Notes: generated from the sequence alone by a model not told the origin. A stretch of 64,000 nucleotides of DNA from Lysobacter sp. (GCA_019634715.1 JAHCAU010000018.1:1-64000), one strand, 5' to 3'. Shown: positions 32,322-42,392, numbered from the stretch's first letter. Made by a program: numbers and translations.

Positions 32322-33695
32322 ATGTTCGACCCGCCCCCGCCCGCTTCCGACGACCGCAAGGCCTTCACGCCCAGCCAGCTGAACGCGCTGGCCCGCAACC
32401 TCCTCGAAGACGCCTTTCCCCTCGTCTGGGTGGAGGGCGAACTGGGCAACCTGTCGCGCCCGTCGTCGGGACACCTGTATTTCACCCTCAAGGACGACCG
32501 CGCCCAGGTCCGCTGCGCGCTGTTCAAGCCCAAGAGCCAGTGGCTGAAATTCGTCCCGCGCGAGGGCCTGCGCGTGCTCGCGCGCGGCCGGCTGACCCTG
32601 TACGAAGCCCGTGGCGACTACCAGTTGATCCTCGACACCATGGAGGAAGCCGGCGAAGGCGCGCTGCGCCGGGCCTTCGAGCAACTGAAGGCGAAGCTGC
32701 AGGCCGAGGGCCTGTTCGACCAGGCGCGCAAGCGCCCCCTGCCCGCCCACATCCGCCGGCTCGGCGTGCTGACCTCACCCTCCGGCGCGGCCGTGCGCGA
32801 CGTCCTCAGCGTGCTGCGCCGCCGCTTCCCGCTGCTGGAGGTCGACATCCTGCCGGTCCCGGTGCAGGGCGACACCGCCGCGCCGCAGATCGTGCGCATG
32901 CTGCAGGCCGCCGGTCGCAGCGGACGCTACGACGCCCTGCTGCTCACCCGCGGCGGCGGCTCGCTCGAAGACCTGTGGGCGTTCAACGACGAGGCCCTGG
33001 CGCGGGCGATCGCCGCGTCGCCGGTGCCGGTGGTGTCGGCGGTCGGCCACGAGGTCGACGTGAGCCTGGCCGATTTCGCCGCCGACCTGCGCGCGCCGAC
33101 GCCGTCGGTCGCGGCGGAACTGCTGGTGCCCGACCGCAGCGACCTGGCCTCGCGCCTGCGCGCGCAGGCACGACGGCTGCAGTCGAACTGGGACCGCCAC
33201 CAGCGTCATGCCGCGCAGCGCACCGATCGCGCTGCGCTGAGGCTGCAGGCGCAGCGGCCGTTGGCGCGCCTCGACGCCCTGCGCCAGCGACAGGAAGCCT
33301 CGCTGCGCCGGCTGCAGGCGGCGTGGCAGCGCCAGCAGGCGGCGCGGATCGCACACCTGCGGCACCACGCGGCCGTGCTGCGCTCCGCGCGCCCGCAACG
33401 GCGGCTCGAACAGTTGCGCGAGCGTCTGCGATCGCTGTCCGATCGCCCGCGCGCGGCCACGGTGCGCCTGCTGCAGGCGAAGACGATGCAACTGCATGGC
33501 CTCGCCCGTTCGCTCGAAGCGGTCAGCCCGCTGGCGACGGTCGCGCGCGGCTACGCGATCGTGCAGCGCGAGGATGGCCGCGTCGTGCGCAGCGTGCGCG
33601 ACGTGCAGGCAGGGGAGCGGCTCGATGCGCGTGTCGCGGACGGCGTGCTGCGGCTCCGCGTCGAAGACGACCACGATCCGAACGCATCGCCCTAG
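32322..33695 (+). CDS. xseA: Exodeoxyribonuclease VII large subunit
   Basis: A 457-residue cytoplasmic subunit that with XseB degrades single-stranded DNA. An N-terminal OB-fold (LVWVEGELGNLSRPSSGHLYFTLKDD-like start) is followed by the catalytic region with GVLTSPSGAAVRDVL, LLLTRGGGSLEDLWAFND and SAVGHEVDVSLADFAADLRAPTP, then a long Arg/Gln-rich coiled coil that binds XseB. ATG 32322 is used; GTG 32316 is in frame and also possible. xseB is not adjacent. Confidence 0.96.
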   Translation: MFDPPPPASDDRKAFTPSQLNALARNLLEDAFPLVWVEGELGNLSRPSSGHLYFTLKDDRAQVRCALFKPKSQWLKFVPREGLRVLARGRLTLYEARGDYQLILDTMEEAGEGALRRAFEQLKAKLQAEGLFDQARKRPLPAHIRRLGVLTSPSGAAVRDVLSVLRRRFPLLEVDILPVPVQGDTAAPQIVRMLQAAGRSGRYDALLLTRGGGSLEDLWAFNDEALARAIAASPVPVVSAVGHEVDVSLADFAADLRAPTPSVAAELLVPDRSDLASRLRAQARRLQSNWDRHQRHAAQRTDRAALRLQAQRPLARLDALRQRQEASLRRLQAAWQRQQAARIAHLRHHAAVLRSARPQRRLEQLRERLRSLSDRPRAATVRLLQAKTMQLHGLARSLEAVSPLATVARGYAIVQREDGRVVRSVRDVQAGERLDARVADGVLRLRVEDDHDPNASP

Positions 33696-33711
33696 AAAGC
33701 GGAGCACGCAT

Positions 33712-33792
33712 CGTAGGAGGGCCTTCAGGCCCGAGCTTTGCCTTTGCCTTTGCGGAAGATCAAGAGCTCGGGCCTGAAGGCCCTCCTACAAG
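33712..33792. repeat. Inverted REP pair downstream of xseA
   Basis: Two GGGCCTTCAGGCCC units in opposite orientation with GTAGG and CCTAC ends, spaced about 35 bases, 17 bases after the xseA stop. Confidence 0.8.
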
Positions 33793-33837
33793 AGCACATC
33801 TATGCAAGCGCAGATGTCTCCTGACGGGCACTTTCGT

Positions 33838-33958
33838 GGGGCGAAGCTTGCTCCGATCAGGATTTCCGGAAAGCCATGAGCGGAGCAAGCTCCCCTCTGC
33901 AAGAACGCGCTCACGGTCTCCGGAGAGGATCCAGCGGAGCTTCGCTCCGCTCTACAGG
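33838..33958. repeat. Second palindrome family (GAGCGGAGC...GCTCCGCTC)
   Basis: GGGGCGAAGCTTGCTCCG faces CGGAGCAAGCTCCCC, and a further AGCGGAGCTTCGCTCCGCT palindrome lies at 33933-33951. This family recurs around 44190 and 44320 and is distinct from the GGGCCTTCAGGCCC type next to it. Confidence 0.65.
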
Positions 33959-33982
33959 GGCGCGTCGCGCGACCGGGTCCGA

Positions 33983-34318
33983 TCAGGGGCCGCCCCAGAC
34001 TTCCTCGTCGACGGATTTCGCGCGCTTCGCGGGGCGCACGCGCCCGTGCGCATCGAGCGTCACGCCCTCGCGCCGCAGACGCTTCAATTGTTCGACATGG
34101 TGCGGCGTACCCGGCGGGAACGCGCTGCGGCCATCCGAGCGCAGCACGCGATGCCACGGCAGCGCCGGATCCTCGTTCTGCGACAGCAGCCGCGCGACCA
34201 GGCGGGCGCGCCCCGGCAGCCCCGCGCGCTGCGCGACGACGCCGTACGCCGCGGTGTCGCCGCGCGGAATCGCACGGATCGCGGCGAGGATGCGGTCGGC
34301 GGCAGACAGGGGGTCCAT
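33983..34318 (-). CDS. Alkyltransferase-like (Atl) DNA repair protein
   Basis: A 111-residue protein of the O6-methylguanine-DNA methyltransferase C-terminal (DNA-binding) fold. The active-site motif PCHRV of the methyltransferases is PWHRVL here, so the acceptor cysteine is replaced by Trp. That is the mark of Atl/YbaZ proteins, which bind O6-alkylguanine, flip it out and hand the lesion to nucleotide excision repair. IPRGDTAAYGVVAQRAGLPG (recognition helix region) and SDGRSAFPPGTPHHVEQLKRL fit the family. ATG 34318. It is divergent from the next gene. Confidence 0.85.
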   Translation of the reverse strand: MDPLSAADRILAAIRAIPRGDTAAYGVVAQRAGLPGRARLVARLLSQNEDPALPWHRVLRSDGRSAFPPGTPHHVEQLKRLRREGVTLDAHGRVRPAKRAKSVDEEVWGGP

Positions 34319-34390
34319 GGCCCGGTAGCATAGTGCAACGCGCTCCCCCCGAGCCCCTGTCTTCGAGTCACCCCTTCGAGTCATCGCGCC

Positions 34391-34801
34391 ATGCAGAATT
34401 TCGAACAGATCCGCAGCCACCTCACCTCCGGCGATTTCCGGATCACGATGCAGGAACCCTACGTGCTCTGCGTCGAACTGTCCCTCGACCAGGGACGCCG
34501 CCACCAGGCCATCTTCCTGTCCGAACTCGAAGACGACGACGGCCGGCACTATCTCCGCGTCAGCACCGTGATCGCGCCGACCACCGGCATCGATTGCCGC
34601 CGCGCCCTCGCCTTCAACTGGGAAAGCCGCGTCGGCTACCTCGCCATCGGCGAACTCGACCGCGTGCCCTACCTGCAACTGTGCGAGAACCGTCCCTACG
34701 ATGCCCTGACCGGCGCGGAAATCGATCGCCTGATCCTGGAGATCGGCGGCATGGGCGACGAACTCGAACGCGCGCTGTCGGCCGGCGGCGACCTGCTTTA
34801 A
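34391..34801 (+). CDS. Hypothetical protein (136 aa)
   Basis: A 136-residue soluble acidic protein with alternating strands and a C-terminal helix (GAEIDRLILEIGGMGDELERAL). The pattern, an N-terminal helix then strands such as YVLCVELSLDQGRRHQAIFLSEL and a final helix, recalls CesT/YbjN-like alpha-beta proteins, but I cannot assign the family. No signal peptide. It is transcribed alone and ends before a bidirectional terminator shared with the phosphate transporter gene. Confidence 0.65.
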   Translation: MQNFEQIRSHLTSGDFRITMQEPYVLCVELSLDQGRRHQAIFLSELEDDDGRHYLRVSTVIAPTTGIDCRRALAFNWESRVGYLAIGELDRVPYLQLCENRPYDALTGAEIDRLILEIGGMGDELERALSAGGDLL

Positions 34802-34864
34802 GGACCGGGAATCGGGAAAAGCATCCCGACCGAGCCGACAGTCCGGCAATGCCATCTCCACAAT

Positions 34865-34896
34865 GCGAAAGCCCCGGTCGATGCCGGGGCTTTCGC
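34865..34896. terminator. Bidirectional terminator
   Basis: A 13-bp perfect stem GCGAAAGCCCCGG/CCGGGGCTTTCGC with a 6-base loop, placed between convergent genes; A and T runs flank the GC core so it can serve both strands. Confidence 0.85.
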
Positions 34897-34917
34897 GTTT
34901 CGGACGCGTCGAACGGA

Positions 34918-36039
<1,122 letters not shown>

Positions 36040-36049
36040 GTCGACTCCG

Positions 36050-36676
36050 TCAGCTGTTCTTCAGCACGATCTGGTAGGCGACGACGCCCGCTTCGCGGCA
36101 GCGGTCGATGGCTTTTTCCAGGATCTCGAAGAACTCCTTGAGGAGGAACATCTGCAGGCTGTCGAGCTTGCCGGAATAGATGTCGCGATAGAGTTCGAGC
36201 ATCAGGCGGTCGGCCTCGTTCTCCAGCGCGCGCAGCTTCTCGTTGAGCGCGGTCATGCGATCGATGTTGAGGTGGCGCAGTTCGCGAACCATCTCCACGA
36301 CCACGCCCGAGGCCTGCTCCAGCATCGCGGCGCGCGGCGCGAAGTCGATGCCATCCAGGTGCTTGACCGCCAGCGAATAGCGGTCGGCGAACTTCTCGAT
36401 CTGCTTGGGGATCTTGTACAGCGCCGAGCCCAGGGCTTCGATGTCCTCGCGCTCGATCGGGGTGATGAAGCTGTCGACCAGGGCCTTGCCGATCTTCTCG
36501 GACGCGGCGCGCTCGCGGGTGCGGGCGAGCTTGAACTCGTCGAGCGCCGGCTGGCGGTCCGTGGCCTTCATCATGACGTGCAGGGCCTTGGCGCTGTCGT
36601 GCGCGGCCGCAGCGGCCTCGTCGAGCAGGCCGTAGAACTGCTGGCCGGAGCCGAAGATCGTTTGCAGGGAGAACAT
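36050..36676 (-). CDS. DUF47 (PhoU-like) phosphate transport accessory protein
   Basis: A 208-residue, all-helical cytoplasmic protein of the DUF47/TIGR00153 group, related to PhoU. Conserved features are the E/D-rich three-helix bundles, for example ITPIEREDIEALGSALYKIPKQIEKF and the late LKEFFEILEKAIDRCREAG. It is the first gene of a pair with the PiT transporter. ATG 36676 is chosen since the conserved sequence MFSLQTIFGS starts there; a longer frame upstream would cover the Pho box region. Its function as a metal-binding regulator of the transporter is inferred from the family and pairing. Confidence 0.9.
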   Translation of the reverse strand: MFSLQTIFGSGQQFYGLLDEAAAAAHDSAKALHVMMKATDRQPALDEFKLARTRERAASEKIGKALVDSFITPIEREDIEALGSALYKIPKQIEKFADRYSLAVKHLDGIDFAPRAAMLEQASGVVVEMVRELRHLNIDRMTALNEKLRALENEADRLMLELYRDIYSGKLDSLQMFLLKEFFEILEKAIDRCREAGVVAYQIVLKNS

Positions 36677-36723
36677 GGGCGGTCGCCTCGATGACAATGA
36701 TGTGAACATGCTAGGTCGGAATT

Positions 36724-36741
36724 GTGACTCCGAAATGACAA
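36724..36741 (-). promoter_or_regulatory. Candidate Pho box upstream of DUF47-pit
   Basis: On the minus strand TTGTCAT-TTCG-GAGTCAC fits the two 7-base direct repeats of a PhoB site (CTGTCAT-4-CTGTCAC) with three mismatches in 14. It begins 48 bases before the ATG. More TGTCAT-like half sites lie at 36690-36697 and near 36765-36780. Confidence 0.5.
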
Positions 36742-37007
36742 TCTGACCGGGAACGTCACTGTATTGACATCGAACCGTCATCTGCCGGTGGCGCGGGCAA
36801 GCTGAACGCGCCGAGTCCCGGCGTCCCGGGGCGGTCATGCCCGCCTGCTATCATCCGCGGACCGTATGGCTCCCCCAGACCCCCTCCCAAGCATGACTCC
36901 GCCGGCGCCCCCCACCCGAGGCCGCCAGCGGCCCGTCAGTTCCGGCCATTCCGCTGCGCGGCCCGCCTCGCCCCCCCCGGCGGACTCCCTCCGGACGGGA
37001 GTCCGCG

Positions 37008-38315
37008 GTGCTTGAGCTCACCGTCGTCATCGCCCTGATCTTCGTGAACGCCTTCTTCGCCCTGTCGGAGATGGCGCTGATGACCTCGCGCAAGCTCAGG
37101 CTCAAGCAGATGGCCGAGACCAGCCGGGGGGCACGCAAGGCCCTGGCCCTGGCCGAACACCCGGACAACCTGCTGTCGACGGTGCAGGTGGGCATCACCG
37201 CGATCGGCGTGCTCACCGGCTTTTTCGGCGGCGAGGCGATCGGCCTGATGATCGCGGACCGGATCGACAGCCTGTTCCCGCTGGCCCATGCCTACGCCGA
37301 CAAGATCGGCATCGGCACCGCGGTGACCCTGATCACCGCCGGCCAGGTCATCTTCGGCGAACTCCTTCCCAAGCGACTGGCCCTGACCAACGCCGAGCTG
37401 ATCGCCAGCCGCGTCGCGATCCCGCTGGACATGCTGGCGCGGGTGGCGACGCCCGTGGTGCGCGCGCTCGGCGCGATCAACCGCGCGCTGCTGCGCCTGC
37501 TGGGCATCCGCGACGATGCCCGCAACGCCATCACCGAGGAAGAGATCCAGCTGCTGGTGAGCGAAAGCCACGAGCAGGGCGTGATCGACGACGACGAACG
37601 CAACATGATGCAGCGGGTCATGCGCCTGGGCGACCGCACGGTCGAAAGCATCATGACCCCGCGCATGCGCATCGTCTGGCTGGACGCGACCGCGAGCTTC
37701 GAGGACAACCTGGCCGAAATGCGCGATACGCCGTACTCGCGCTACCCGGTCTACAAGGGCAGCGACGCCGACGTGCTCGGCGTGCTCGAGGTGAAATCGC
37801 TGCTGGACCGCCTGGACGAGCGCAGCCCGGACCTCTTCCTCACCCTGCGCCCTGCCCTGTTCGTCTCGGAATCGACCCATGCGCTGAAGCTGCTGGAGAT
37901 CTTCCGCGAAGAGCAGCAGTCGCTGGCCCTGGTCGTCGACGAATACGGCGAAGTCACCGGCATGGTGACCGTGAACGACCTGATGGGCGCGGTGGTCGGC
38001 CGTCTGCAGTCCGGCGAGCGCTCGGATGCCGGCGCGCTGGTCGTCGAACGCATGGACGGCTCGCTGCTGGTCGACGGTTCCCTGCCCGTCGACGAACTGC
38101 GCGAGATCATCGGCCCGAAACTGCCGCAGCAGGACGAACACGACTACCACACCGCCGCCGGCATGGTGATCGCCCATTTCGGGCGCATCCCGCACACCGG
38201 CGAAGCTTTCGACTGGGCCGGCTGGCGCATCGAGGTGGTGGACCTGGACGGCCCACGCATCGACAAGCTGCTGCTGACACGGATCACCGGCACGGATGCG
38301 GGCGATGACGACTGA
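37008..38315 (+). CDS. DUF21/CBS/CorC-domain (hemolysin-like) membrane protein
   Basis: A 435-residue inner-membrane protein with an N-terminal DUF21 (CNNM) domain of about four hydrophobic segments (FVNAFFALSEMALMTSRKLRLK; GELLPKRLAL), two CBS domains (about 215-345; IMTPRMRIVWLDA and LALVVDEYGEVTGMVTVNDLMG) and a C-terminal CorC/HlyC transporter-associated domain. Such proteins are linked to magnesium/cobalt efflux or tolerance. The start is GTG at 37008 with GGGAG six bases before. Its stop overlaps the start of the ExoD gene. Confidence 0.88.
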   Translation: MLELTVVIALIFVNAFFALSEMALMTSRKLRLKQMAETSRGARKALALAEHPDNLLSTVQVGITAIGVLTGFFGGEAIGLMIADRIDSLFPLAHAYADKIGIGTAVTLITAGQVIFGELLPKRLALTNAELIASRVAIPLDMLARVATPVVRALGAINRALLRLLGIRDDARNAITEEEIQLLVSESHEQGVIDDDERNMMQRVMRLGDRTVESIMTPRMRIVWLDATASFEDNLAEMRDTPYSRYPVYKGSDADVLGVLEVKSLLDRLDERSPDLFLTLRPALFVSESTHALKLLEIFREEQQSLALVVDEYGEVTGMVTVNDLMGAVVGRLQSGERSDAGALVVERMDGSLLVDGSLPVDELREIIGPKLPQQDEHDYHTAAGMVIAHFGRIPHTGEAFDWAGWRIEVVDLDGPRIDKLLLTRITGTDAGDDD

Positions 38316-38943
38316 CCCCCACGACGGCGACGGCACCGAGCCGCAGGGCATGCGGGCGGTGATCGATGCCCTGTGCGACGGCGATCCCGGCGAACAGCTC
38401 GCCCTGCGCGAACTCGTGGTCGACCTCGGCCGCAGCACCTTCGGCGTGCTGCTGTTCGTCGCCACCCTGCCCGCCTTCATCCCGATTCCCGGCCTGGCCG
38501 GGGCGCTCAGCGGGCCGCTGGTGGTGCTGGTCGGCCTGCACCTGCTGATCCTGCTGCGCAAGCCATGGCTGCCGGATTTCGTCGCCCGCCGCGGGCCGCA
38601 GCGCAGCACCCTGATCCGCTTCGACCGCCTCAGCGACCGCTGGCTGCGCTGGCTGGAAAAACTGGTGCGGCCGCGACTGCTGGGCATGATCGACCACCCC
38701 GTCGCCACGGTCCTGACCGGCCTGCAACTGGTGCTGCTGGGCATCCTGCTGGCCCTGCCGATCCCGTTCACCAACTTCCTGTTCGGCGCCCTGCTGCTGC
38801 TCTATGCGCTGGCGCTGCTCGAACGCGATGGCGTGCTGATGCTGATCTCCTGGGGCGCCGGCCTGGTCGCGATCTACGTCTTCGGCGCGGTCTCGGGCAA
38901 TCTCGCGGCGATGCTGTGGGCCTGGGTCGCGGGATTGGGGTAA
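38305..38943 (+). CDS. ExoD-family membrane protein
   Basis: A 212-residue inner-membrane protein with four to five hydrophobic segments. The sequence VDLGRSTFGVLLFVATLPAF and the later RFDRLSDRW and LPIPFTNFLFG are typical of the ExoD family, first tied to exopolysaccharide synthesis in rhizobia; the molecular role is unclear. ATG 38305 lies 11 bases inside the upstream gene (ATG 38296 is in frame as well), so the two are translationally coupled. Confidence 0.8.
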   Translation: MTTDPHDGDGTEPQGMRAVIDALCDGDPGEQLALRELVVDLGRSTFGVLLFVATLPAFIPIPGLAGALSGPLVVLVGLHLLILLRKPWLPDFVARRGPQRSTLIRFDRLSDRWLRWLEKLVRPRLLGMIDHPVATVLTGLQLVLLGILLALPIPFTNFLFGALLLLYALALLERDGVLMLISWGAGLVAIYVFGAVSGNLAAMLWAWVAGLG

Positions 38944-39078
38944 AGCGCATCGCCGCGCCGGCGACGTCGCCGATGATTCCCTGTCATCCCGAGCGCATGC
39001 GAACGACCTGCTTCCTGGAATCTTCACGGATTCGCGAGGGCGCAAACCTGCGGTCACAGCATGCAGGACGAAAAAACA

Positions 39079-39153
39079 CGTCATCCTCGCGCAAGCGAGG
39101 ACCCGGGCTTGATCGCAGCTGATCCTGGGGTCCTCGCTTGCGCGAGGATGACG
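39079..39153. repeat. Long inverted repeat (26-bp arms)
   Basis: Perfect 26-bp arms at 39079-39104 and 39128-39153, core GTCATCCTCGCGCAAGCGAGG, around a 23-base spacer. Each arm is itself a hairpin (CCTCGC/GCGAGG). It fills much of the 278-bp gap after exoD; a degenerate copy (GTCATCCCGAGCGCATGCG) is at about 38982. No gene is present in this gap. Confidence 0.8.
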
Positions 39154-39221
39154 GCGTTGATTCTTCCGAGCCGGGAAACGTCCACGCATCCCGCGCCATC
39201 CGCGCCAGCCGAAACGGCGAA

Positions 39222-41351
39222 TCAGCCGATCAGCGCAATGAACTCGTCCAGGCTCAGCGGATAGCCGAGCCAGTAGCCCTGCGCCAGGTCGCAGTTGCGC
39301 GAGCGCAGCAGGTCGAACTGGCCTTCCTTCTCCACGCCTTCGGCGATCACGGTCATGCCCAGCGAATGCGCCATCGCGATGATCGCGCTGGTCAGCGCCA
39401 GGTCGTCAGGGTCGCGCATGACGTCGGCGATGAAGCTGCGGTCGATCTTCACGCCGTCCACCGGCACGCTGCGCAGGTGGCTCAGGCCGGAGAAGCCGGT
39501 GCCGAAATCGTCCAGCCAGACCTTGATGCCGCCGTCGCGCAACTGGCCGAGGATGCGGCGCGCCTGCTCCTCGTCGTTGAGTACCGTGGTCTCGGTCAGC
39601 TCCATGTGCATCAGTTCGGGCGGCAGGCCGCTCTCGCCCAGCGCGGCCAGCATCTGGTCGCGGAAGTCGCCGCTGCGCAACTGGCGCGCGGACACGTTGA
39701 TCGAGACGAACAACTCGCTGGCGGCGGCCCCGCGCTGTCGCCAGCGCATCGCGTCGCGACAGGCCGCGCGCACCACCGCCGGGCCGATGACCTCGATCAG
39801 CCCGCTCTGCTCGGCCACGTCGATGAACACCGAGGGCGCCACCGGGCCATGCACCGGGTGCTGCCAGCGCAGCAGCGCCTCGGCACCGGCCAGGCGCTTG
39901 TCCGACACGCGGTAGATCGGCTGGTAGACCACCGAGAGTTCGCCGCGCTCCCAGGCGCCGCGCAGGTCCTGCTCCATGCGCACGCGGCGCGACACCGCCT
40001 GCTCCATCGCGCGGCTGTAGAAGCGGTAGCCGTTCTTGCCGGCGACCTTCGCCTGGTACATCGCGATGTCGCCGTTCTTCATCAGCATGGTCGCGCCGGA
40101 GGCATCGTCCGGGAACACGGTCACGCCGATCGATGTCCCGAGGAAGACCTGGCGGTCCTGCACCACGATCGGCCGGCTGAGTTCGGACACCAGGGTCTCG
40201 GCCAGGTGCGCGGCGCTGGCGCGGATGTCGCCGTGCTCGCCCACCGGGTGCAGCAGGATCACGAATTCGTCGCCGCCGAAGCGCGCCAGTTCGCCGGCAT
40301 CGCCGCCGATCCTGTGCACGGCCTCGCGGATGCGGTTCGCGAACTGGATCAGCACCTCGTCGCCGACGTCGTGGCCCAGGGTGTCGTTGACGCGCTTGAA
40401 GTCGTCGATGTCGGCGAAGAGCAGCGCCAGCTGGCTGCCGATGCCGCGCAACTGCATCAGGCGGTGGTCGAGCGTCTCGCGGAAGGCCAGGCGATTGGGC
40501 AGGCCGGTCAGCGAATCGGTATAGGCCATGCGGCGCATGTCGCGGTCGTGGCGGACGATGCTCTCGGCCATGCGCGAGAAGGCGTTGACCAGCGCACCGA
40601 CCTCGTCCTTGCGCCGGCTGGCCGGCAGGTCGGTGGCGTAGTTGCCGGCCTCGATCTGCAGCGCGGCCTCGGACAGCCGGCGGATCGGCCGCACCAGCGC
40701 GCGCTGCAGGGCGATGCCGACCAGCACCGCCATCGACACCAGCATCATCAGCAGCAGCGCGATCCAGGCCAGGTGGCGGCGGCCGATCTCGTTCAGCCGC
40801 GTCGCCATCTCGCGGTTGATGCGCGCCTCCTCGGCCTGGATCTTGGCCAGCGTGTAGCCCACCCGCACGCCGCCGAGGCGCTGGTCGCCGATCAGGATCG
40901 GCGTGGAAATGTCGATCACCTGCGCGGTCTCGATCACCTGCAGGTCGCGCGCGGCGACGATGCGGTCGGCCAGCGGGTCGCCCATCTCCTGGCCGAAGGT
41001 CGGGATGTCGCCCGAGCCGTCGTGCAGGATATCGCCGCGCGCGTCGTAGACCAGCACGTAACTCACGTCGGGCTGGCGCAGGATGCTGCGGGTGGTGTTG
41101 CCGATGGCGTCGAGGTCGAAGTAGTAGACCGGGTTGACCAGCAGGTCGGCGGCCTGCGCCACCTGGACCTCGCCGCGCTGGCGCAGGCGGTCGAACACCA
41201 GGCCGCGCGTGCCTTCCTGGCTCAGGCGCAGCACCTCGGCCTGCGTCGTGGTCTGGCGCTGCCAGATCAGGGCGACGACGGCCAGCATCATCACCATCAC
41301 GATGGCGATGAGGGCCATGAACTTGGCCTGCAACCCGGCGAAGAGCCTCAT
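39222..41351 (-). CDS. Membrane GGDEF-EAL cyclic-di-GMP protein with HAMP
   Basis: A 709-residue inner-membrane protein. TM1 (about 12-30), a periplasmic sensor of about 150 residues (VYYFDLDAIGNTTRSILRQ), TM2 (about 195-215), a HAMP segment, then GGDEF with intact RFGGDEF near 355 and EAL with AEALLRW near 491 plus the ELTET and DDFGTGFSGLSHL metal/catalytic motifs. Both domains look able to work, so it could make or break down c-di-GMP. The periplasmic binding-protein gene lies 24 bases upstream in the same operon, so the sensor probably reads its partner. Confidence 0.93.
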   Translation of the reverse strand: MRLFAGLQAKFMALIAIVMVMMLAVVALIWQRQTTTQAEVLRLSQEGTRGLVFDRLRQRGEVQVAQAADLLVNPVYYFDLDAIGNTTRSILRQPDVSYVLVYDARGDILHDGSGDIPTFGQEMGDPLADRIVAARDLQVIETAQVIDISTPILIGDQRLGGVRVGYTLAKIQAEEARINREMATRLNEIGRRHLAWIALLLMMLVSMAVLVGIALQRALVRPIRRLSEAALQIEAGNYATDLPASRRKDEVGALVNAFSRMAESIVRHDRDMRRMAYTDSLTGLPNRLAFRETLDHRLMQLRGIGSQLALLFADIDDFKRVNDTLGHDVGDEVLIQFANRIREAVHRIGGDAGELARFGGDEFVILLHPVGEHGDIRASAAHLAETLVSELSRPIVVQDRQVFLGTSIGVTVFPDDASGATMLMKNGDIAMYQAKVAGKNGYRFYSRAMEQAVSRRVRMEQDLRGAWERGELSVVYQPIYRVSDKRLAGAEALLRWQHPVHGPVAPSVFIDVAEQSGLIEVIGPAVVRAACRDAMRWRQRGAAASELFVSINVSARQLRSGDFRDQMLAALGESGLPPELMHMELTETTVLNDEEQARRILGQLRDGGIKVWLDDFGTGFSGLSHLRSVPVDGVKIDRSFIADVMRDPDDLALTSAIIAMAHSLGMTVIAEGVEKEGQFDLLRSRNCDLAQGYWLGYPLSLDEFIALIG

Positions 41352-41375
41352 GCGGCGGCGCTCCGGGTCAGCCGG

Positions 41376-42311
41376 TCACTCGACATCGGCCTTCACCCTG
41401 GCCACGCCGGTACGCAGGCGCGCCAGCACCTGCGAGGTACCGTCGTCGATCGGCAGGAAGCGCGTCGTGCGGAAGAAATAGCGCAGGGCTTCGGCGGCCC
41501 GGGGGTCGTCCGCGGCTTCGATGAGCACTTCGCGCAGCCGGGCCTGCACCTTCGGGTCGAGGTCGTCGCGGACCATCTCCAGCGCGCGCGGCACCGGCTC
41601 GGTGATGTGGATGACCTCCAGGTCCTTGCGGAACGAGGGCGGCACGCGCGCCGGGTTGTTCCAGTCGATGTCGCTCATCGCGCCGGCATCGACCAGGCGC
41701 TTGTGCACCCAGGCGCCGATGTTGAGTTCGGAGCGCGCGAACACGTAACCGACGTTGCCGCCGTTGGGCTTGTCCATCGGCGACAGCAGCAGGCTCAGCG
41801 ACAGGTCGCGGCGCAGCAGTTCGATCGCCGGCACGAAGTAGGCGCTGGTGGAGGCGTTGTTCTGGAAGGCGACGCTGCGTCCGGAGAGATCCTCCAGCCG
41901 GCTCAGCCCGCTGTCGCGGCGGACGAAGAACACCGTGCGGTAGCGGCTGACGCCGTCGCGCTCGGTCAGCAGCAGCGGGTGAACGTTGCCGCGCGACTGC
42001 AGCACCATGGCCGATGCGGCGGTTTCGGTGACCCAGTCGACCTGGCCGCGACGCAGGTAGCTGGCCATCTGCTGTGCATCGCGGGCCATCAGCACCCGCC
42101 CCTCGCGGATGCCGACATCGGCCATCCGCGGCACCACGTAATCGAGCAGCGGCTTGAGCTGTTCGTAATGGGTCCTGGGGTCGTCGCTGATGCGTCCCAG
42201 GACAAGAATGTGACGCTCCCGGTCACCCGCTGCCGAAATCGGCACCATGGCGAAGAGGCCGGCGAGCAGCAGGAACGCAGCGAGGAGACGGGCGAGCGGA
42301 CGGTTCTGCAT
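41376..42311 (-). CDS. PhnD-like periplasmic substrate-binding protein
   Basis: A 311-residue exported protein with signal peptide MQNRPLARLLAAFLLLAGLFAM. The body has the PhnD/phosphonate ABC-binding fold: ILVLGRISDDPRTHYEQLKPLLDYV, RGQVDWVTETAASAMV and DLSGRSVAFQNNASTSAYFVPA. No ABC permease or ATPase is adjacent; instead it precedes a membrane GGDEF-EAL gene by 24 bases. Such orphan PhnD-like proteins often serve as ligand receptors for signalling partners. Ligand is unknown and need not be a phosphonate. Confidence 0.85.
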   Translation of the reverse strand: MQNRPLARLLAAFLLLAGLFAMVPISAAGDRERHILVLGRISDDPRTHYEQLKPLLDYVVPRMADVGIREGRVLMARDAQQMASYLRRGQVDWVTETAASAMVLQSRGNVHPLLLTERDGVSRYRTVFFVRRDSGLSRLEDLSGRSVAFQNNASTSAYFVPAIELLRRDLSLSLLLSPMDKPNGGNVGYVFARSELNIGAWVHKRLVDAGAMSDIDWNNPARVPPSFRKDLEVIHITEPVPRALEMVRDDLDPKVQARLREVLIEAADDPRAAEALRYFFRTTRFLPIDDGTSQVLARLRTGVARVKADVE

Positions 42312-42392
42312 CAGGACACCGTCGAGTCCGGGGACGCACCGCCGGGGCGATGCGGGCCTCGTCGGTGCCGGTCGTACGCCGCCATCGACAGG

